From Naematelia aurantialba (Eukaryota > Basidiomycota > Tremellomycetes > Tremellales > Naemateliaceae): a stretch of DNA of 64,000 bases. Within the stretch, counting starts at the first letter, position 1, and each line of letters starts with the position of its first letter. Position numbers and translations under genes: made by a program. The stretch lies in contig JAKFAO010000002.1 in the NCBI GenBank assembly GCA_021527695.1, positions 1,240,501 through 1,304,500 of the forward strand, in the 5' to 3' direction. Positions 1 to 10,674 of this stretch are shown here, one piece after another. Below the pieces are notes generated by a model. It saw only the letters and a list, made by a program, of their open reading frames with translations. It searched no databases and was not told where the DNA came from.

Positions 1-829
1 GGTTCGAGAAAGACGAGGCTGCGGAAGGATCCGCAAAGTTGAAGAGCTCGGTGAGTTATTGGCTAAATCACTCGGAAAGCACTGACTTGCTGTCAGATTC
101 TGGCGCGGAATTTTGTGTGGCTCGCCGATCAACCTTTCCTCGAACATTTCTACCAGGCAATCGTCCCCTTTGTCCCACGGGCCGCACCGATCACCGTCGA
201 TGGGAATGGGGGAGGCAAGGTGCGAGGAATCAATGCTAGATTCAGAGTGTATCAGTATACGGAAAACCAGGTCTACAGAGTAGGTCATGTCACTTGTTAT
301 CGCAGTCAGATACTCATCAGGCAGCCTCATATAGACGGTGCATGGCCTGCCGCGGGGCTCGACAAAGTGACTGGAGAATATCTACACGAGTGAGTCGTTG
401 GTCCAAGCTCAATTGAGTAACTAATGGGCAGCTCTTCACCCCCCGATGACCCCTTGTGGTCTCGATATACCCTCTTGGTCTACCTCAACTCTGATATACC
501 GGCAGACACTGGGTGTACGACTTTTTTCTTGCCGTCGGACAAGATTGGAGTGATGGAGGCTACTTGCGTCAGGCCGATACAAGGCGCAGTACTGTGCTTC
601 CGTGAGCTGTGATCGCAATGTGTGGTCTTCCAACACGCTGACATCAAAAGCACATGGTGATACGCAGGGCTCATTACTGCACGAGGGTAGCGCTGTAGGC
701 GCCGGTGGTGGGAAGCTGGTCATTCGCACCGATTTACTCTACGAAGCAAAAGGATTTGGTCATTTCAAGCCTCCTGCAAGTGTCGGCGTCGCTCAGGGCG
801 GCAATGGCGAGGAGGGTCTCGGAGGTTAG
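1..829 (+). CDS. 2-oxoglutarate/Fe(II)-dependent oxygenase, prolyl 4-hydroxylase-like (5' partial)
   Basis: The frame is joined across four introns: 51-96, 280-324, 390-431 (with a ctaat branch site) and 602-650. Spliced, it gives the jelly-roll core of a fungal prolyl-4-hydroxylase-like dioxygenase. The iron ligands HxD sit in PHIDGAWP just after the second intron. They are followed by LWSRYTLLVYLN, TTFFLP, the VRPIQGAVLCFPHG strand, the distal His in SLLHEGS, and the 2-oxoglutarate-binding basic residue in KLVIRTDLLYE. Every expected metal and cosubstrate residue is present, so the enzyme looks active. The N-terminus lies left of the window. The stop is taken at 829 after a short Gly-rich tail. 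Family members hydroxylate protein or small-molecule substrates using O2 and 2-oxoglutarate; the substrate cannot be told from the sequence. Confidence 0.85.
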
Positions 830-940
830 GTTGGTGTCCAGTTCCCAGGACTTGAGCAGAAGGGTCTCCACAAGGTACAGACCGCGTATAGCCACAGCGC
901 AAGCGAGGCAGCAGACTTCGACAATCCTCCCTCGTAATGC

Positions 941-1016
941 CTGGTGATATATATAATGGCTGGTGATATATATAATGGCTGGTGATATATATAATGGCTG
1001 GTGATATATATAATGG
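941..1016. repeat. Four perfect tandem copies of a 19-bp AT-rich unit
   Basis: The unit ctggtgatatatataatgg starts at 941, 960, 979 and 998 with no mismatch. Each copy holds an ATATATATAA core, so the array presents four evenly spaced TATA-like elements. The perfect identity suggests recent expansion. Confidence 0.95.
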
Positions 1017-1661
1017 CTTGAACGCAACCCTGCCAAACGGGGACCTAGAATGTACCGTCCGTGCTGATATGTATTCGTCTGCTTGATGACTGGGTGGGCT
1101 GGGACAGTCTTCAGTCACCCAAGACTTACCTGTTGTTCGGACCAGCTCGCAATTGTCGACTCGGCGAGTGAAGAGCACCACGGGCAACTCCGCTTTTCTC
1201 TGATGCGCCGAAGAGCTTTCTTCAGATAACGCACGACTCTCCACCTCGGGATTGCCCTCGGCCCAAATCATTGATCAAGGAGGCCCAGATTGAACTCCGC
1301 ATTTCCCTGGCTGACAAGGTTGCAGATTGAGGGTCCCCGTCCACCACTGTTGCTCTGGATACGGTAACTCGGCCACACCCCTGACTACCTGGGGGGGGGG
1401 GGGGGGGCGAAGACCAGTGACGGACCGAAATTCCAGCAGAGGTTACACAAGGGGGCTGCGCCGATGTCGGTCTGCACGACCCCAGTTTCTTCTCGCCCTG
1501 GCAGCCACCTCTACGTTCCATTGTTTGACGTCCCGTTTGAAAGATACAACCTCGGCGGAAGAAAGGCCGCGTCCACTCTCACCCCCTACGCACCGGAGCC
1601 GCACATTTGTCTTGCGAGGGTCCATAGAAATGGAACAAGATAAGCGTCGGCCGGGACAGCT

Positions 1662-1667
1662 TATAAA
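1662..1667 (+). promoter_or_regulatory. TATA-like box of the amidase gene
   Basis: TATAAA lies 53 bp upstream of the amidase ATG at 1720, a plausible core-promoter distance for a fungal gene. This rests on position and motif only. Confidence 0.4.
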
Positions 1668-1719
1668 TGCTCTAGGAAACTTGAGCCATAACAGCCTCGG
1701 CGCCCACATCTGACTCAAG

Positions 1720-4203
1720 ATGCTGCTCGTTCAACTCTTCAGTCTTGTGACCCTCCTCGCCGGCCCGATCGTGGCCACGCTTTTGGCCGGCAACGAGAAC
1801 TATGCGGCTCTCTCTCGCTCTCTCCGACGACGTAACGCTCTCCAGCGCCGCACGGGACCTGGGGACCTCTCGACCACTTCAGTGTCTTTCAGTGTTGGAG
1901 ACGGAGATGACAGCAAGCAGTATCTCTCGCCCATCGGTCCCAAGCATAAAAGCTACACTCTCAGCGCCGATTGGGGCCTAGATGACTTCCCCGGACAGAC
2001 GTTGGCCGTGACTGTCTTCTCCGTCGAGGGACAAGTCACCTGCGATGTCCTCGGCAAGCAGCTTTCGAATTATGCTGCCGTGGATGACGTTTGGGACCAG
2101 GTGCATCATTCGACCAACCATTCATGAGTCACCGTCGCTGACGGGTGCAGGCGTTCATGCAAGCTATCGTCTTACAGTCCAACTCGTCTTACCACGTAAC
2201 TGAAGATGTGACGGGGTGCCTCAAGGGCTGGGGTGGGTCACTCCTGATCAAGTCGGGAGAGGCTACCTCGAACGTCACCGACATTGGCATCGCCCTTGTC
2301 TCCGGATCCACCGTGAGAGCCAGTAGTCAACCGCCGTCGCAGGCCGCTGATTGAACAAGGTGCCTCCCGGACCATACCTCGCCGTCATTGACGGCAACAT
2401 CACTCTGACGGAGATGTATCGCGTCTACCGTGATGAAAACCAAGCCTTTGTTGCCGCTATTGTTCCCACGACCGACGGCAATTTCGCAGAGCTCACAACA
2501 TCAACACCGGGCATGAACACCCTCTCGATTCCAGTGCCGTCCCGTTTGTATACGCTCAACCTTCCGAACCCGCGTCCCCTCGAAGGTCGTCGTGTCGCTG
2601 TCAAGGACATCTTTGACATTGCGGGTCTCAAAACGGGATGCGGAAACCGGGCTTACTACAACACCTACCCGGCTCGCGAAGTACACTCATATCCCGTCCA
2701 GCGGCTGGTTGATCAAGTAAGTTGAACTGTGCAGAGCATGCGCTGACCGCACAGGGTGCCATACTCGTGGGCAAGGCAAAGACATCTACTTTCGCCAACG
2801 GCGAGACCGCCACGGGAGGTGCGTACATTCGAGAACACTTCATATCAACGCAGACGCTCATTCCTGTTCCACAGATTGGGTCGACCAAATGTGCCCTTAT
2901 AATCCTCGGGCGGATGGGTAAGTGCGATTCTGCCGTCGGAGATGTGGCTGACCCGTGCTTATGCAGCTACCAACAGCCCTCTTCATCGTCCTCGGGACCC
3001 GGTGCCGCCATGGCAGCCTATGATTGGCTTGATAACACAGTGGGGTCTGACACGTGAGTCTCTGGGAAATCACCCATGGTTGACCTAATTTCTCCACAGT
3101 GGATGCAGTGTCCTTTGCCCGTCGAGCGCAAACGGCGTGTTCGGGATGCGACCCACTTGGGGCCGCTTAAATCTGACTGGTGTCATGCCAATGGCGCCAG
3201 CCATGGATACTGCCGGTTTCTTCTCCCGGGATGCCGTGAAAGGACGAGACTTCTCCAAAGGCTGGTATGGTGATCTCTTTGAGACCTACACGACGCTTCC
3301 CAAGGTGTGTTCTACTGATTAATAACTGGGAGGGAGTTTGTTAACTCGTTAAGACCCTCATTTTCCCAGAGGAGGACTGGACGTTCTCCGCAGACTCCCC
3401 AGCTGCGCCGATTTACAACGCCTTCCGAGACGGCATTACCCAGTATATAAACCCGACTACCATCGACAACCGCTCATTTGACGGGTTCTGGAACGACACT
3501 GGAATGTACGCTCAGACAGGCAACGAGACTACTGCCGACTATCTCGCCGATGTCTGGGGTACGTTAGTCGACTATGGACAGTGGACGACGTTTGGGGAGC
3601 CCTGGTTTGAGGATTACGCTTCTGCCAATGAAGGCAGACTCCCCTTTGTTGCACCGTCACCAAATACGCGATGGTCCTGGGGCCGCGTCAATCTTACCGT
3701 GGACGATTACACCGAGGCCGAAAGACGCAAGGGGATCTATAAGGAGTGGATCATCGAGAACGTCTTGGTACCCGACAACGAGACTTGCTCAAAGACCATT
3801 TACCTTGCTCCATACAATGATGGGTCGGCCCCAGCCTACCGCGTAAGTATTCCTTACCCTGTTTCGTAACCGGCTGAAGCTCTAGAACCTCTACCTTAAT
3901 CCTCCCAGTCACGGTTTCTTCAGCACCGGAGTTGATTCGTTCATGGCTGGAAACCCGCAGATGATGCTTCCTATTGGCCAAGTCCCGTACTTGTCGGACA
4001 TCACCAACCACACCGAGTACATCCCGGTCACTCTGACCATGTACGCTGCGCCCGGCTGTGACTACCTCTTGTGGGACATTGCCGCTGCCTTGCAGGTGAG
4101 TCAGAACCGGCCACGGGGTTAGGGTTGGCATGCTTATGCTGCTCCGAAGGAATCTGGTGTCCTCGCGGCTGTGACTACCGGCCGCATCGGTTTCTCCACC
4201 TAA
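1720..4203 (+). CDS. Secreted amidase-signature hydrolase with N-terminal extension
   Basis: Ten exons join to 2052 nt (683 aa): 1720-2100, 2151-2312, 2360-2716, 2755-2818, 2875-2917, 2967-3053, 3100-3304, 3354-3842, 3886-4095, 4150-4203. The N-terminus is a signal peptide ([19 protein letters not shown]). Next comes an extension of about 230 residues, of the kind fused to fungal amidases and named in databases after a scytalone-dehydratase-like Arp1 N-terminal domain. The amidase-signature domain follows. The catalytic Lys is in [13 protein letters not shown] (near residue 263), the cis-Ser is in the SSSSSGPG run (near 343), and the nucleophilic Ser is in [12 protein letters not shown] (near 368). 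All three triad residues are intact. Several N-glycosylation sequons fit secretion. It should hydrolyse an amide or carbamate outside the cell; the substrate is unknown. Two flavin oxidases and a permease lie next to it. Confidence 0.9.
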
Positions 4204-4386
4204 ACGTACGTATTCAACAGAGTGAAAGTATAAACCCAACCAAAAGCCGCGGGTCCAGCATCCTATGATACGTCTCGAGCGCTTTATAATATACAATGCA
4301 ATGACGTGTAATCCTCGAAGGTGGTGGATCAGAGACTCATCCCGATCATCAGTCGGTTTTGCATCTAAGTAGTCTATTTACTCTGT

Positions 4387-6338
4387 TTACAACACCCCTA
4401 GGCTGTGTGGAGTACGATGTGGGCCCTCGGGTCTCCCGTTGAGGCTGGGCTGTTGGGTCGCTTTCGCTAGCCCAGGCTTGTCGCCTCTCATCTCCTCGGC
4501 AGTAATGATCTCGGGAGATTCCCGACGCGCCCTTTCGAGTCGTTCCTCGGTGATCTTGAATGACGTGGGCAGTCTCTCGTCCCAAGACGAGGGACCACGC
4601 AGGAGCTGTAGAGCTAGGGCTCTGGTGCAGGTGAGAATTCGGGCCATGCCATGCCCGTGGAAAGCCACAGCGGCATACAAGCCCTCTTTGCCAGGTACAC
4701 TACCAATGAGCGGTAAGTTATCGCGGGAAGCAGCCATGATGCCTGCACCATGAGCCAGATCAAACGTGTGTCGACATGCGGAGACGGTGGCACAGACAAC
4801 GCACCTGTCCACACTCGAGTCAGTCCCTCGCCGTGCGCTTCTTCTCCCCATCCGTCGAATGTTCGCTCGCAGTACTCGCTCAGCCCTAGTGAGAATCAGA
4901 GTTTGTCCTCAATCTTCGTAAAGAACCGAGGACCCACATGTTTTGAAACAAGGCAGGACCACGGAGTCATCAATGACCCCGTATATGTCACCCTTCTTGG
5001 CGAGGCCGACCGAAAGGGCAGTAGCATTGTAGACACCTGACACTATACCGCAGGACGGTGTCGTCATAAAGTACGGTCCAGCCTCCAAACTATAGCTGTG
5101 CTCGATGGTCCCTTTGCCACTGTAATTGGGTGTAGGGGTGATGAGAGAAGCGTGGCCGCGGAAGGGCTTGATGCTGCTGGTTTGAGTATGGTCGTGATGA
5201 ACGGCACTGTCAACTCACTGTCTCGCGATACCTCCCGCCTGGTCTTCCGCGGGGAACAAGTGCCTGGTGTGGGCGTTCGTACACAGGATGACGACCTTGG
5301 CCCGCACGAGCCCACGACCGTGGCAGTCGAGCACCCAATTCGCTTCTGCATCATCTCGAGAGATCGACTTGACGGGACACCATGAGTGAAACGTAAACTT
5401 GGATGAAGCGGAAGCTAGAGCAAGCTTCATGAGAGCGGTCGCCAGCTTGTGAGGATGACAAGAGCCCGCAGGTCCCCGATTGACGGCCAACGCGGAAGGT
5501 ACGCGGGAAAGCTATGGGATGTTATTCTTCTAAATCGCTCGATGCTGTGATACAGGCAGGATCAGCTCACCTTCTGAGCTATCTCTGGGTCATCAAGAAG
5601 CTTCCATACTGCGGTGGTATGGCTGTTCACGCTTTTTTCATGCGCTTCGGCGTATAATCTGTATGCTTGTCTATTTGCTTCTGCACCCTGCTGGCTAACC
5701 TTGACTGAGCAATGTGAGCAACGAAAGCACTGAGTCCGAGCCCCATCGGCTTACCTTCGAGTTTGTAACCTCTCCAGAAATCGACGGCGAGCTTTTCATC
5801 CTCGATGAGTTGCTGGGCATAATCCAGAGTATCAAGCTCGTTTGCCAAGACGGCCAGAGCCTCACTATCAGTCAGGCCAGCTCCGCCAGCTGAGAGAGGT
5901 GCTATGAGGCTGGGAAAGGTCGCAAAGCTGGCAGGGGCGATATGGCCACCATTTCGGCCGCCTTAAGGGTGGTCAGATATAGGAACGCCAAGGACAGGGA
6001 TGAGCTTACTGGCCCCAGACGCCACATCCTTTGCTTCCAAGCATACAACAGTCTTCCCGTCTCCTGCAGCTCCGGACCGTGTCAAGTGATAAGCCAACGA
6101 TGAGCCTTCGAGCCGGGATCAGCACGCCCATATGTCATCATGGAAGGGCACCTGCCTGTCATCCCAGCTCCGACGATGACGAAATCCACCACATCAACCG
6201 GCAAAGGGTCGCTCGAGCCATGAGACCAAAGTGCATCAGGTCCACGGTTCTGTCGCTCTCAGCGGAGAGCGTAACTACACTCACCGTCGCCTGCCAGTGC
6301 GATACAGTGGATTTCCATGTCTGGGGAAAGGCAGACAT
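4387..6338 (-). CDS. FAD-dependent oxidoreductase, DAO family
   Basis: On the reverse strand the gene starts at 6338 (MSAFPQTWKSTVSHWQAT). It crosses a 35-nt intron into a Rossmann FAD site (VDFVIVGAGMTG), followed by VASGA...GGRNGGH, typical of the GlpD/YgaF-like branch of the DAO fold. Further exons give KVVILCTNAHTRHLFPA, a PFRGHASLITPTPNYSG strand, SLEAGPYFMTTP, and the C-terminal FAD-contact segment GIMAASRDNLPLIGSVPG...VAFHGHGMAR. Frames stay open across at least six short introns. Relatives oxidise amines, amino acids or related compounds, releasing H2O2. No targeting signal is obvious; the C-terminus does not end in a peroxisomal SKL-type tripeptide. It is convergent with the amidase, from which it is separated by about 180 bp. 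Confidence 0.88.
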
Positions 6339-6844
6339 CTTGCGGCGCAGGGTGGCTCGGCCAAGAGACAGTAATCATCAAGATGAGAAGAATCAGTTTG
6401 GCTTTGGATGAATAGCTACACTGATCCGTATTCGCGGAGCTTTTGTTATCGTCCTACAACCCTTGTTCCGCACCACTCCCTGAGCTCCCTCTGCTTGTGG
6501 TTTTGATACTAGGGCATACGACCACCTTCAGAACGGGATTGCGAGGAGTCTGGATAAACAGAAACCCTCAACACTCAAGCAGCAAGGTTGATTGATTCCT
6601 TACTGTTCGTCTTGTTTGACTCTGTCCAAGTGCTGTGAGATTCGGACGAGGCCGACAGCCATAGTGCTCACTCTGCGCAACAGACCTTAACTGCAAGTCT
6701 TCAAGCGTTGCTAGCTTTGCGATCTATGAGAACGTACATGCCAGTGGTTGGAATGGGGAATGTCGGCAAGTTTGGCGGCACAGATACTGGTCCATAGCAT
6801 GCATCTAGGTCTCACTCGTAGCCAGAGAAGCAAGCATATGCTCA
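6339..6844. other. Intergenic region between two flavin oxidases
   Basis: About 500 bp holding the presumed promoter of the DAO-family gene at 4387-6338 and the 3' region of the D-amino-acid oxidase. No gene or repeat was recognised. Confidence 0.6.
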
Positions 6845-8144
6845 TCAGAGAGAAGCTTCGACCAACTTGGCGACTTCAGCCGCCATACCCCATGAGTACA
6901 CGTAGCCACCGCCAGTGAGACCTATTGCATGTCAGCACCAATACAACAGCAAGCATCGGCAGGGGCGACTTGCCATAAGCATGAACTGCCTTTTGACCAC
7001 TGGGAAGGATCTCCCTCTCGACGCGTACAGAATCTTCTCTCTCCGGGCGGAAGCCCACTTGATCGCGGATGATCACCAGATCTTCAAACTTCTCAGGAAT
7101 GTACTCGGGTAGCAGCTTCCGGCACCGCTTGTGGATCTGATGGCGTGAGTGGCGACGCCTCATGGGAGCAAGGTGACTTACTGATCTGCGTAACCACTCT
7201 TTCGGAGCCGGCTCGACATCGTCAAACTCCTTGATACCGCCCATGATGGCGGTCCCGTCTCCACGCGGTAGAACGTATGTGTACTCGCTCCAGTGCTTCC
7301 CATGGGAAATGTGGATGGCGGGGGCGGCGCATTTGACCAAAATGACTTGCCCTCGAACCATGTGACATGTCTCATCGTTGACGTCGACGAGGAATTTAGC
7401 GCCGTTGCCAGATGCATTGACGATGACCTCGCAGGGAGATATCTGGGCGGCTTGACGAAGAGAGGTAACCTCTTGACGAACAAACCGGACACCTGCATCG
7501 GTACACTGCGCTTGTAGCCAGGGCAAATATGTATCGGGAGTGATCACACAGGATGTGTCTGGTTGTCAGAGGTGTACTATCCCAAGCAGGACTTACAGTA
7601 CATTCCAGATCCGGCACCTAGTCGCAACTCGGCGGCCTCCAGATAGCGGAACTGGCGCATCAGTAAAGATAGCATAGTGCGGCCTGAACGTTGCTTACAT
7701 TTGGCATGAAATTGTACCACAGACCTGAGGCGGAGGTTAGGTCGGACTTGTGCTGGTAATCGTAGACCTCGATCCTCTAGGTCTTCGTCAACTGGATGGA
7801 ATCGGCTGAATGGCAGTCTACACACCTTGGAAGAGCTCTCCGGGGCACTTTCGGCCAAGTCCCAGAACTTCTCAAAGCTTGCCCTCTGCATCTTCTTCTG
7901 AGCAGGTGTAGACCCATCGACCCCAAACCACATGGCACCCGCCCAAGGTGATGCCCACCCCAAAGATGGAGGGTCGCCGGGCATATTGCGAGCAACAATA
8001 GTAACATCGTACGTTCTGTCATGTCAGTCCTCCTGTCAAAGGCTTAAGCAGAGCTTACTTTGCCAGCTCAAGGGCAGAAGTCAAGCCGACGACACCGGCG
8101 CCCAACACAGTCACGCGCGGTTTGGTGGAGGTGCTTATAGGCAT
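6845..8144 (-). CDS. D-amino-acid oxidase (DAAO)
   Basis: On the reverse strand it starts MPISTSTKPRVTVLGAGVVG, with the FAD dinucleotide-binding GAGVVG near residue 16. It continues with LGWASPWAGAMWFG, IVNASGNGAKFLVD, VRGQVILVKC, YVLPRGDGTAIMGG, the substrate/FAD segment VIIRDQVGFRPERED, and the C-terminal TGGGYVYSWGMA signature. This order is diagnostic of D-amino-acid or D-aspartate oxidase, which deaminates D-amino acids to 2-oxo acids, NH3 and H2O2. At least five short introns are needed. The protein ends ...VEASL, without a canonical SKL-type PTS1, although most fungal DAAOs are peroxisomal. It diverges from the permease gene across a 373-bp shared promoter region, which suggests uptake and oxidation were once co-regulated. 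Confidence 0.9.
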
Positions 8145-8517
8145 GTTGCTGAACGGTCACCGAGTAAAGATACCGTGGTGTAGGCACACAGTGAGGGTGG
8201 AAAAGCTATCTTTGGCAACCATCTTGTACGCCATGGCCCTGTCGTGTTGCAACAGCAATTGACCGCTCCACGGAGCATTTGCTCCTAGCATATCGCAGAG
8301 GCATCCGCAACTCGGATCAAATGGCGGCTTTATCTTTCGGAGTCTACGTTGAGCCCCTGAAGTTGGCGTTACCTCTGTATCGATGCCAATGTTGCATCCG
8401 AAATTGAGGAGCTATTCGTTTCGTTCGAGATAGGAAACTGAAGCTCTTAAAGCGGCATGAAGCATCCCGGTCGTCCCCTGCAACGCTCCTCTTCCAGACT
8501 TGTGGTGGACCGACAGC
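8145..8517. promoter_or_regulatory. Divergent promoter region between DAAO and permease
   Basis: The two start codons at 8144 (minus) and 8518 (plus) face away from each other across 373 bp with no other frame that reads as a gene. No specific operator was identified. Confidence 0.4.
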
Positions 8518-9238
8518 ATGTCTGACATCGAGACCACTGCAAAAGTCTCACCGCCTGGCGAAGAAGTCAAGGAGATAGAGGTAGAGGATGGAGCCTACCA
8601 GGAATTTCTGGCATTGAGCGAGATATTCCAAGGTGAAAGACTCAGCAAGCTCACGGCAAGTCATGCACAGTAACGTGGAAGCATACACTGATACAGATCG
8701 CAGAGGAAGATCGACTGGCATGTGTTGCCGCAACTCATCTTCATTTATCTGCTTTCCTATGTTGATCGGTACGTTGCCCGTTATTGTTACTGCCTATGGC
8801 ATCAAAGTCTGATATGGCAGCACCAACATCGGAAACGCAAAACTGTTTGGCGCCCAAGCCGACCTGAAGATGACTGCGCAAGACTGGAACACGGGGCTCA
8901 CCGTCTTCTGTGCGTCTCGCCCTCACGGACCGAGCTGATGGAAATGCAGTCATCACCTATGCGATCGGTGGTCCGCCCAGTAACATGGCATTGAAGCGCC
9001 TTGGGCCCAAAAAGGTGTTGCCTTTTCTCCTAGCCTGTGTGTCGATCATTCTTGTTGGCTCCGGTTGTGCTTCGAATCGTGCTCAATGGTTTGCCCTGCG
9101 TATGCGTGAGTCGTCATCTCTTGCCCGATCTCCTGAAACTATGCTGATTGGGATCAGTACTCGGCCTATTCGAGGCTGGTGTATTTCCAGGCGCGGTCTT
9201 TTACATACGTCTACGAATGTGACACTTCTCGTGTAGTA

Positions 9239-10674
9239 CTACAAACGTCGAGCTGGGTAGCCCTCTACTCTAGCCATTGCGTCTGTTCTCCTTTTCACCA
9301 AGCCAATCCCTATGGTCTGGGTCATGAAGCTGAGGACCCCGGGTCCCAGCTTCTGCCTGAGTGATGCGAGGAGGCGTGTGGTTGACCTGTCGGTCAGACC
9401 GCCCGCTGAGAGCACGAAGGGGTGGAAGGAAGCGGCCGTGCTACCCATCGTGGGCAGTGCTCCGGTTGTAGCCCGGGAGACCTCGTCGAGGGCTCGTACA
9501 GCGTTCTCCTTTGCCTCCACAAAGGGATCCGGGTCATTGAATCTAGCGTTGGCCCAGACGCGGTGGCGTTCAGATTGTAGGCCAGTGACTTTGACGTTGA
9601 ACTCCATGGGGCCCAGGTCTGCTTCAGGCGATCCGGAGAACCTGACATCGTTGAAGCGGGCTGCGCCTGGCGCCCTATCGAATATGAGGGGCTCGTACGT
9701 TACCTCTGAATTGGGGGCCATCTGAAGTGCCCGGCCGAGTGCGTATTTCACCACCTCGTGCCGACCCGTCCGGTGCCGTTGCGTTCGAGTGCAGGACTCC
9801 GAGTGAAGGGGGGGGAGGGGAGTGACGCCACAACTCCGGCAGGTGGTCACCGCGGGGCGGTCAAGAGTCCTGAATCGCAGCGCGAGAGCAACTTGGGTGT
9901 CTGTGAGGCGGAGGAGAGGCAAGCTGGGAATGATACTAAGCCAGCGGCGTCCTATCGCAGACGGATTTTCGACCAGCACCATCTTGTCCGTGTTGTCGAG
10001 GCTGTCCAGCAGGGTCCCTCTCATCTCGTAGAACATGTTCTCACATTTCTCTTTCTGACTGGAGATCGACGCTGGGGCCTGTATGGCGGGGATGAGGGCG
10101 CTGAGAGATGCCGTGGCGCACTCGTCGGCGGCAGCCCACGCGTGCGGGCTGGTCAGGGCGAATGACGCAAGACCGAGGCCGCCTAAACAAGTCGGCAGTG
10201 CTAGAAGGATGCTATCGGTCTGCTGCCGTTCCGCCGGAGGCACCGACCAGCGAAGCGAGGAAAGAGCGGCTGTGGCTATGTGGTCCATCGCCTGCCAGGC
10301 TTCCTGGGTGTCGGCAGGTGGCAGGGTTCGTAAGAGGTGTCTGTATCGCGGTACGATGCAGGTTCTAAGAAGCAGAAGCCCATGTTGACTTGGGAGTTGT
10401 GATAGACGGGCACAGTCAGCTCTGAAATGAGTGGCTTGTTCTGCTATGAGCCCCCGGTGGGAGTGTCCCGGGCCGACCATCGTCCCCAAGAGGGCATGGC
10501 GAAGAAGACGTTTAGAGCCCGGATTAACCAGTTGTATAGACGGGCACAGTCAGCTCTGAAATGAGTGGCTTGTTCTAAAACCTGGTCTATACTTTGACCA
10601 CCTGGTTTACCCCAGAGCAAATCCACGGCAGGACGACCATCTACTACTGTGGGGCATCCCTGTGAGCCCTTCAA
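9239..10674 (-). mobile_element. 5'-truncated LINE (non-LTR retrotransposon) fragment, reverse-transcriptase C-terminus
   Basis: A minus-strand frame of 416 codons (10489-9239), plus a shorter related frame (10674-10444), reads as the end of a LINE ORF2. It shows LLLLRTCIVPRYRHLLRTLP, LALPTCLGGLGLASFALTSP (the GGLGL thumb segment), and a C-terminal knuckle C-R-S-C-G ... H-S-E-S-C ... R-H-E-V-V. The polymerase FADD region is missing, so the copy is 5'-truncated and cannot move by itself. It lies antisense inside the permease gene. A tactac hexamer occurs near both edges (about 9235 and 10,650) and might be a target duplication, but this is weak. Confidence 0.75.
10402..10576. repeat. 41-bp direct repeat, copies 134 bp apart, inside the LINE fragment
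   Basis: An identical 41-bp stretch beginning atagacgggcacagtcagct is at 10402-10442 and again at 10536-10576. On the minus strand both encode EQATHFRADCARL. An internal duplication or two overlapping insertions would explain it. Confidence 0.9.

Larger units (their letters stand above)
830..1719. other. Intergenic region upstream of the amidase
   Basis: No convincing gene is present; the open frames here look like chance or shadow frames. It contains the four-copy 19-bp repeat (941-1016), a run of 17 G at 1391-1407, and a TATA-like box before the amidase. Confidence 0.6.

Noticed and set aside
765..1271. 168-codon minus-strand open frame across the 19-bp repeats
   Set aside because: Its length comes from the TATA repeat array (repeated IYHQP/YISP-like peptide) and from antisense of the oxygenase 3' end; no domain or splice logic.
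1391..1407. Run of 17 G (also runs near 43,550 and 51,308) as a possible G-quadruplex
   Set aside because: Homopolymer runs are common slippage products and prone to sequencing error; no further structure supports a role.
9312..10388. Plus-strand frames antisense to the reverse-transcriptase fragment
   Set aside because: They are shadows of the minus-strand LINE frame and have no transporter or other motif.
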